Below, piece by piece: positions 15,135-19,003 of a stretch of DNA of 19,003 nucleotides. Below the pieces are notes generated by a model that was not told where the DNA came from, did no database searches, and worked only from the letters and a program-made list of their open reading frames with translations. Position 1 is the first letter of the stretch, and the number at the start of each line of letters is the position of its first letter. Source of the stretch: JBGTLA01 sp041744375 (GTDB taxonomy: Bacteria > Actinomycetota > Acidimicrobiia > Spongiisociales > ZC4RG35); assembly GCA_041744375.1 (NCBI GenBank), contig JBGTLA010000033.1, positions 1 to 19,003 of the forward strand, read 5' to 3'. A program made the position numbers and the translations under genes.

Positions 15135-16103
15135 AGCTTGGGGAGACGATCGGCCTCCCACCGTTGCCAACGCCACCACTGTGAGAAGTCCCACACCGGC
15201 CAGCATGGCCACCACGACAGGATTCGGTCCGGAGGCGTCTGCCAGCAAGGTGACCGCCACGAAACCGACCTGGGCGGCCCCGGCCGCCACGGCCAGCACT
15301 GGTATCGACCACCCCCGGTCGTGGAGACGGTCGTAGAGGTGGCTGCGGTCACCGGCGAACATGGGACGTCCGGCCAGGCGGCGACGGAGCACCGTCACGG
15401 ACAGGTCGAGGGCGAACACCCCGAAGATGAGGCCGCTCACCCAGAAGGTCGCGCCCAGCCCTCCGGGAGACGTGCGCATGACACCCACCGCCAGCATGAA
15501 CCCGACCAGGTAGGAGCCGTTGTCGCCCAGGAACACCCGGGCGAGGTGGTAGTTGAGCAACAGGAAACCGGCCAGGGCCGCCGCCATCACCGCTCCCAAG
15601 GTCGGGTCGAGTCCCCGCATCCAGGCGAGAGCGGCCACACCCGAGAAGGCCACTGCACCTGACGTCCCCGCCAGGCCGTCGAGCCCGTCGAAGAGGTTGA
15701 CGGCGTTGATCACGAGCACCACCAGGACGACTGCCACGATCGCCTCCAGGGGCCGTGTCATCTCGAGTGGGACTAGACCCATCGCAACCACCGCCACCCC
15801 GATCATGACCTCGAGCACCAGCCGCACCCCCGGGGCCAACCCGATCCGGTCGTCGGCCAGGCCCACCAGCACCACCACCGTCGCCAGGGCGATCAACTTC
15901 CAGTCGATTCCCTCCGCCACGAGCCATCCGGCCACGAGACCGGCCAGCACGGCTACTCCCCCGAGGGGCACTGCCGGTCGGCGGTGGCGCTTGAGGGCGG
16001 GGTCATCCGGCTCGTCGACCATCCCCAAAGCGGGGCCAGTGCGGACGGCGACGAGGCAGACCGCCAGAGACACCACCGCCGCCACGACTACTGCGGCGAC
16101 CAC
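15126..16103 (-). CDS. WecA/MraY-family polyprenyl-phosphate sugar-1-phosphate transferase
   Basis: This 325-residue integral membrane enzyme would start glycan assembly by moving HexNAc-1-phosphate (typically GlcNAc-1-P) from UDP to polyprenyl phosphate. Family marks are KRHRRPAVPLGG (38-49), the Mg-binding D84-D85 in VGLADDR, NAVNLFDGLDGLAG (133-146), FLGDNGSYLVG (191-201), and the HIH-like loop HLYDRLHDRG (255-264). About ten hydrophobic segments are present, as expected. The start GTG at 16101-16103 lies within the end of the GT4-GNAT gene (16-base overlap) with GGAG upstream, so translation is coupled. MraY itself is unlikely, because there is no cell-wall gene context and the motifs look WecA/TagO-like. 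The gene converges on the DegT gene. Confidence 0.92.
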   Translation of the reverse strand: MVAAVVVAAVVSLAVCLVAVRTGPALGMVDEPDDPALKRHRRPAVPLGGVAVLAGLVAGWLVAEGIDWKLIALATVVVLVGLADDRIGLAPGVRLVLEVMIGVAVVAMGLVPLEMTRPLEAIVAVVLVVLVINAVNLFDGLDGLAGTSGAVAFSGVAALAWMRGLDPTLGAVMAAALAGFLLLNYHLARVFLGDNGSYLVGFMLAVGVMRTSPGGLGATFWVSGLIFGVFALDLSVTVLRRRLAGRPMFAGDRSHLYDRLHDRGWSIPVLAVAAGAAQVGFVAVTLLADASGPNPVVVAMLAGVGLLTVVALATVGGRSSPQASG

Positions 16104-17854
16104 ACCATCTCCAGGGACGTCTCTCGGGCGTGCACCTCGATGGTTCCGGCGGTGACGAATCCGAGTGATTCATAGAGGGCGATGGCAGCCGAGTTGTCGG
16201 CGCCGACCACCACCTTCACCTCGCTGACCCCCAGTCCGGTCATCTCTGCCAAGAAAGAATCTCCCAGCCGGTGGGCGATGCCCTGGCCCCGGACCGAGAC
16301 ATCGACGGCGGTCGACAACAACTCGGCTGCGACGTCCACACCGCCTCCGTAACGGAGAGTCTCCACCGCCCGACGCAGCAACGAGGGTCGTGCCAGGCGG
16401 GGTGCTGCCGCCACGGCCGCAACCAGTCCGTGGCGAATGACGAAGTGGCGGTAGAAGCGGCCGGTGTCGGCCACCCCGGCCACGAACCCGACAACTCCCC
16501 CCTTGTCGGCGACCACCACCACCGAGTCGTTCCACCCGATCAGCGCCCGATACAGGACTCGCAGGAAGGGGCGGCCGAGGCGGGGCAGGAAGCCGGTTGT
16601 TATGGCGTCGAGATGGAGACGGGCGAGGTGGGCGGCATCGGACCGAAGAGCGGACCTCGTCGTCACTTCCGCCCCTTGGGGTGCCAGCCAGGCCAACCCC
16701 TTGCCGGCGGCCGCACCGGCATAGGCGTCCATCACCGTGGACACCACCTTGCGCTCGTCGAACCTTTCTGCCGCTTTGCGGATGGCGGCACGGCCCATGG
16801 CGCGGCGGCGAGCGGAATCGGTTCCCAGGTCGACCACGGCGGCGGTGAGGGCGTCGACGTCTCCCACCGGGAACAGCAGGCCGTTGACCCCGTCCTCGAC
16901 CACCTCCCGACAACCGCGGATGTCGGTGGCGATCACGGGCAGACCCATGGCGGCTGCCTCCATGGCGGCACGGGGGAACCCCTCCCGATGCGAGGGGAGG
17001 ACGAAGAGGTCCATGGCGGCGTAGAGCCGGTCGACGTCGGTGCGCATTCCCAGAAAGCGCACCCCGGCCTTCTCCGCATCCTCCACCATGCGGCGAGGAA
17101 GGGCATCGCCCTTTTCGGGGTCGTCGGGCCCGACACACACCACCACGAAGGAATGGTCGAGCCGCTGGGCGGCCGCCAACAGCTCCGGGTAACCCTTCTC
17201 GGCCACGAGGCGGCCGACCATGCCCACCACGATGGCGTCGCCATCGATCCCCACTTCGGCGCGGATCTGGCTCCGATCTGATTCTGTGAAACGGGACGGG
17301 TCGAAGCGGGCGAGGTCGACTCCGTTTCCCAACAGTCGGGTCCGGGCTGGTCGGGTGATGCGCCAGCGGGTCAGGAGAGCGAAATCCTCCGCAGACTGCA
17401 CTAGTTCCACGTCGGAAAAACGGGAGGCGACCGCCTCCAGTGCATACACCACCAGGCGTTTCGACCAGCGATCGTCGGGGGTGGCGTAGACACCGTGGAC
17501 GGTATTGACCACCACTGGCACACGTGCCAGCCTTCCCAGAACCCGCCCGTACAGGCCGGGTTTGGGATTGTGGGTGTGGAGCACTTCGGGCCGCTCACGG
17601 CGCAGGATCGCCCACAGCTCCCGAGCGGCCCGCACGTCGGCCAGGATGTCCATGCCCCGGGTGGACGAATGGAGCGGGATGTGACGGATCCCGGCTCTTT
17701 CCAGCTCCTCGACGTGGGGACCCGATGCGCTAATGCCGATGGCTTCGCCGCCTAGGTCTCGGGCGGCAAGGAGTTGGGGCATGACCAGGTACCGGAGACT
17801 CAGGTCGATGGTGGTGAGGTGGGCGACCTTCGGGCCAACTGACAACGGGCTCAC
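16088..17854 (-). CDS. GT4 glycosyltransferase fused to GNAT acetyltransferase
   Basis: The 588-residue protein joins two enzymes. Residues 1 to about 380 are a GT4 glycosyltransferase of the kind seen in WcaJ/WbpT-like loci: HTHNPKPGLYGRV (93-105), VGMVGRLVAEKGYPELL (210-226), and EX7E at E291-E299 (REGFPRAAMEAAAMGLPVIATDIRG). After a short linker (AGAAAGKGLAWLAPQG) residues about 395-588 form a GNAT domain: RSALRSDAAHLARLHLDAI, then VSVRGQGIAHRLGDSFL (520-536, the acetyl-CoA loop) and NSAAIALYESLGF (554-566). The frame is continuous, so the fusion is real unless a compensated error is present. The frame opens at 17896, but GTG at 17852-17854 overlaps the stop of the upstream gene as GTGA and is preferred. 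It probably transfers and acylates the same amino sugar. Confidence 0.88.
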   Translation of the reverse strand: MSPLSVGPKVAHLTTIDLSLRYLVMPQLLAARDLGGEAIGISASGPHVEELERAGIRHIPLHSSTRGMDILADVRAARELWAILRRERPEVLHTHNPKPGLYGRVLGRLARVPVVVNTVHGVYATPDDRWSKRLVVYALEAVASRFSDVELVQSAEDFALLTRWRITRPARTRLLGNGVDLARFDPSRFTESDRSQIRAEVGIDGDAIVVGMVGRLVAEKGYPELLAAAQRLDHSFVVVCVGPDDPEKGDALPRRMVEDAEKAGVRFLGMRTDVDRLYAAMDLFVLPSHREGFPRAAMEAAAMGLPVIATDIRGCREVVEDGVNGLLFPVGDVDALTAAVVDLGTDSARRRAMGRAAIRKAAERFDERKVVSTVMDAYAGAAAGKGLAWLAPQGAEVTTRSALRSDAAHLARLHLDAITTGFLPRLGRPFLRVLYRALIGWNDSVVVVADKGGVVGFVAGVADTGRFYRHFVIRHGLVAAVAAAPRLARPSLLRRAVETLRYGGGVDVAAELLSTAVDVSVRGQGIAHRLGDSFLAEMTGLGVSEVKVVVGADNSAAIALYESLGFVTAGTIEVHARETSLEMVWSPQ

Positions 17855-19003
17855 CGGCGCGAGTCCATCAACAGCCGCGACAGTTCCCGGCGCCACAGGT
17901 CGAGGCTGTGTTCCAACGTGAAGTGATCGAGGCAGCGTTGCCGAGCCGCTTCTCCCATCTTGTGGCGCAGCTCCGGGTCCCGAACCAGCACTTCGACGCG
18001 GTCGATGAATCCGGTCTTGTCATCGAGCTCTACCACGTAGCCGGTCACACCATCTTCGATCACTGCTGCCACTCCGGCTGCTCGGGTGGAGACTGCAGGG
18101 AGACCGCTGAAACCGGCTTCGATGAGGACGCCCGGCATTCCTTCAGCCACAGAAGACAGCAGGAACACGTCGCTACGACGTAGGTACTCGGCGACGTTGT
18201 CGTCACGTCCGATGAATTCAACAGATGAGGACTTGTGGCGCTGCATCTCCTCCAACAAGGGACCGTCCCCGACCCACCATCCTCGTACGTCGACTCCCCT
18301 CTCACGCAGGGCTGTTGCGACGTCCACGAACCATTCGGGACGCTTCAGAGGACCTACATAACCGACCGAGACGAGACGGACCGATTCACCTGCGCCAGTG
18401 CGCCGCTCACCGACGAACAACGCGGGATCCCGACCGTTTGGGATGCAGACGGTTCTCTCGGAGTCCACGCCGAGAGTCTCTCGCGCTTCCTGCACCATCT
18501 CCTCGGAGACGCCAGCCACCAGATCGCTGCGCCTGGCCAGCTTGACGTGGAACCATCGCCGAAGAGGGTTATCCAATAGGTCACCCGCCGTGCCGATCTT
18601 GTAGTAGATGATGCGGCTCCGGCGCCGACCGGCGAAGACGGCGTACTTGAGGGCCTCACCGCCATGGGCCACGATCACATCGGGACGCCACGAAGACACA
18701 TACGAGCGCAACCGAACCAGGGCGTGAGGCGAGAAGCCGAGACGGCGCCCGAACCCGACGGGTACCTCAAGGTCGACGTCGGCCTCGAGGGAGACTGGGT
18801 CGGAATGGAAGATCGTCACGGTTCGATGCTCAGCTTCGGGGCCGTCGAGCGTCTCTCGCATCGCCTTGGCGTAGGTCTGGGCGCCGCGGGCGACATCCAC
18901 CGGAAGCACATGCAATACGCGCGGACGGGCCGGTTCGGGGCGTCGCCGGGGACGTGGGGGCGTCCGGGGGGACGCAGGCTCGACCCGGCGCAGCCACTCC
19001 GGG
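17851..19003 (-). CDS. GT4 glycosyltransferase (5' end at or beyond window edge)
   Basis: This is a GT-B retaining glycosyltransferase. From a TTG at 18913-18915 it would have 354 residues, but the frame stays open through Pro/Arg-rich codons to the right edge. The segment RVLHVLPVDVARGAQTYA (the usual first strand and glycine loop of GT4) begins just before that TTG, and there is no ribosome site there, so the start is probably outside. Counted from TTG, the acceptor half has VIVAHGGEALKYA (80-92), the donor half starts at LVSVGYVGPLKRPEWFV (181-197), and the EX7E motif is E258-E266 (AEGMPGVLIEAGFSGLPAVST). Its stop codon overlaps the GTG of the GT4-GNAT gene (GTGA, 17851-17854). Donor and linkage cannot be read. 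Confidence 0.88.
   Translation of the reverse strand, partial: PEWLRRVEPASPRTPPRPRRRPEPARPRVLHVLPVDVARGAQTYAKAMRETLDGPEAEHRTVTIFHSDPVSLEADVDLEVPVGFGRRLGFSPHALVRLRSYVSSWRPDVIVAHGGEALKYAVFAGRRRSRIIYYKIGTAGDLLDNPLRRWFHVKLARRSDLVAGVSEEMVQEARETLGVDSERTVCIPNGRDPALFVGERRTGAGESVRLVSVGYVGPLKRPEWFVDVATALRERGVDVRGWWVGDGPLLEEMQRHKSSSVEFIGRDDNVAEYLRRSDVFLLSSVAEGMPGVLIEAGFSGLPAVSTRAAGVAAVIEDGVTGYVVELDDKTGFIDRVEVLVRDPELRHKMGEAARQRCLDHFTLEHSLDLWRRELSRLLMDSRR

Noticed and set aside
16170..17138. Minus-strand open frame of 322 codons
   Set aside because: Another frame of the GT4-GNAT gene; Arg/Gly-rich low-complexity shadow.
16271..17281. Plus-strand open frame of 336 codons
   Set aside because: Antisense to the GT4-GNAT gene; Gly/His-rich with no recognisable domain.
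17855..17896. Start of the GT4-GNAT gene at GTG 17896
   Set aside because: GTG 17854 gives a GTGA overlap with the upstream stop and begins just before the conserved KVAHLTTIDLSLRY strand.

Overview
The window is a GC-rich actinobacterial surface-polysaccharide (capsule/exopolysaccharide) biosynthesis locus with an IS630-family transposase at its left edge. High GC, frequent GTG starts, GTGA/ATGA stop-start overlaps, a Wzz/BY-kinase-like chain-length protein and no outer-membrane export gene all fit a monoderm high-GC Actinomycetota. An uncultivated Acidimicrobiia-like lineage is a guess, not shown by the sequence.

Layout. (1) 2-1030, plus strand: IS630-family transposase whose start lies outside the window; the element's right end is probably near 1041. 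(2) 1044-1290: a short stretch with a possible gene remnant. (3) 1291-5647, minus strand: three genes in the transcription order LIC12162-type transferase, sugar-transfer-associated ATP-grasp enzyme, QueC-like PP-loop ATPase. Their base composition looks lower in GC than the rest. (4) 5796-9500, minus strand: a Wzz-like protein with a degenerate BY-kinase domain, preceded in transcription by a CapD/WbpM-type nucleotide-sugar 4,6-dehydratase. (5) 9501-9682: a divergent intergenic region with a candidate promoter and an abutting 20-bp near-palindrome. (6) 9683-15134, plus strand: a tightly coupled five-gene operon of sugar epimerase, GT4 glycosyltransferase, GNAT acetyltransferase, polytopic membrane protein (candidate Wzy polymerase) and DegT-family sugar aminotransferase. 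(7) 15126-19003, minus strand: a WecA/MraY-type initiating phosphoglycosyltransferase, a GT4-GNAT fusion protein and another GT4 glycosyltransferase whose start lies at or beyond the right edge.

How it may work together (inference). The WecA-like enzyme loads the first sugar phosphate on polyprenyl phosphate. The 4,6-dehydratase, aminotransferase and GNAT enzymes would make an N-acylated amino-deoxy sugar. The GT4 enzymes extend the repeat unit, the membrane protein could polymerise it, and the Wzz-like protein could set chain length. No Wzx flippase is visible and it is presumably outside the window. The LIC12162/ATP-grasp/QueC-like set is the most unusual part: two ATP-dependent carboxylate-type chemistries beside a transferase suggest an unknown decoration, perhaps amidation, of the glycan. 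I saw no tRNA, rRNA, CRISPR array or convincing intrinsic terminator.
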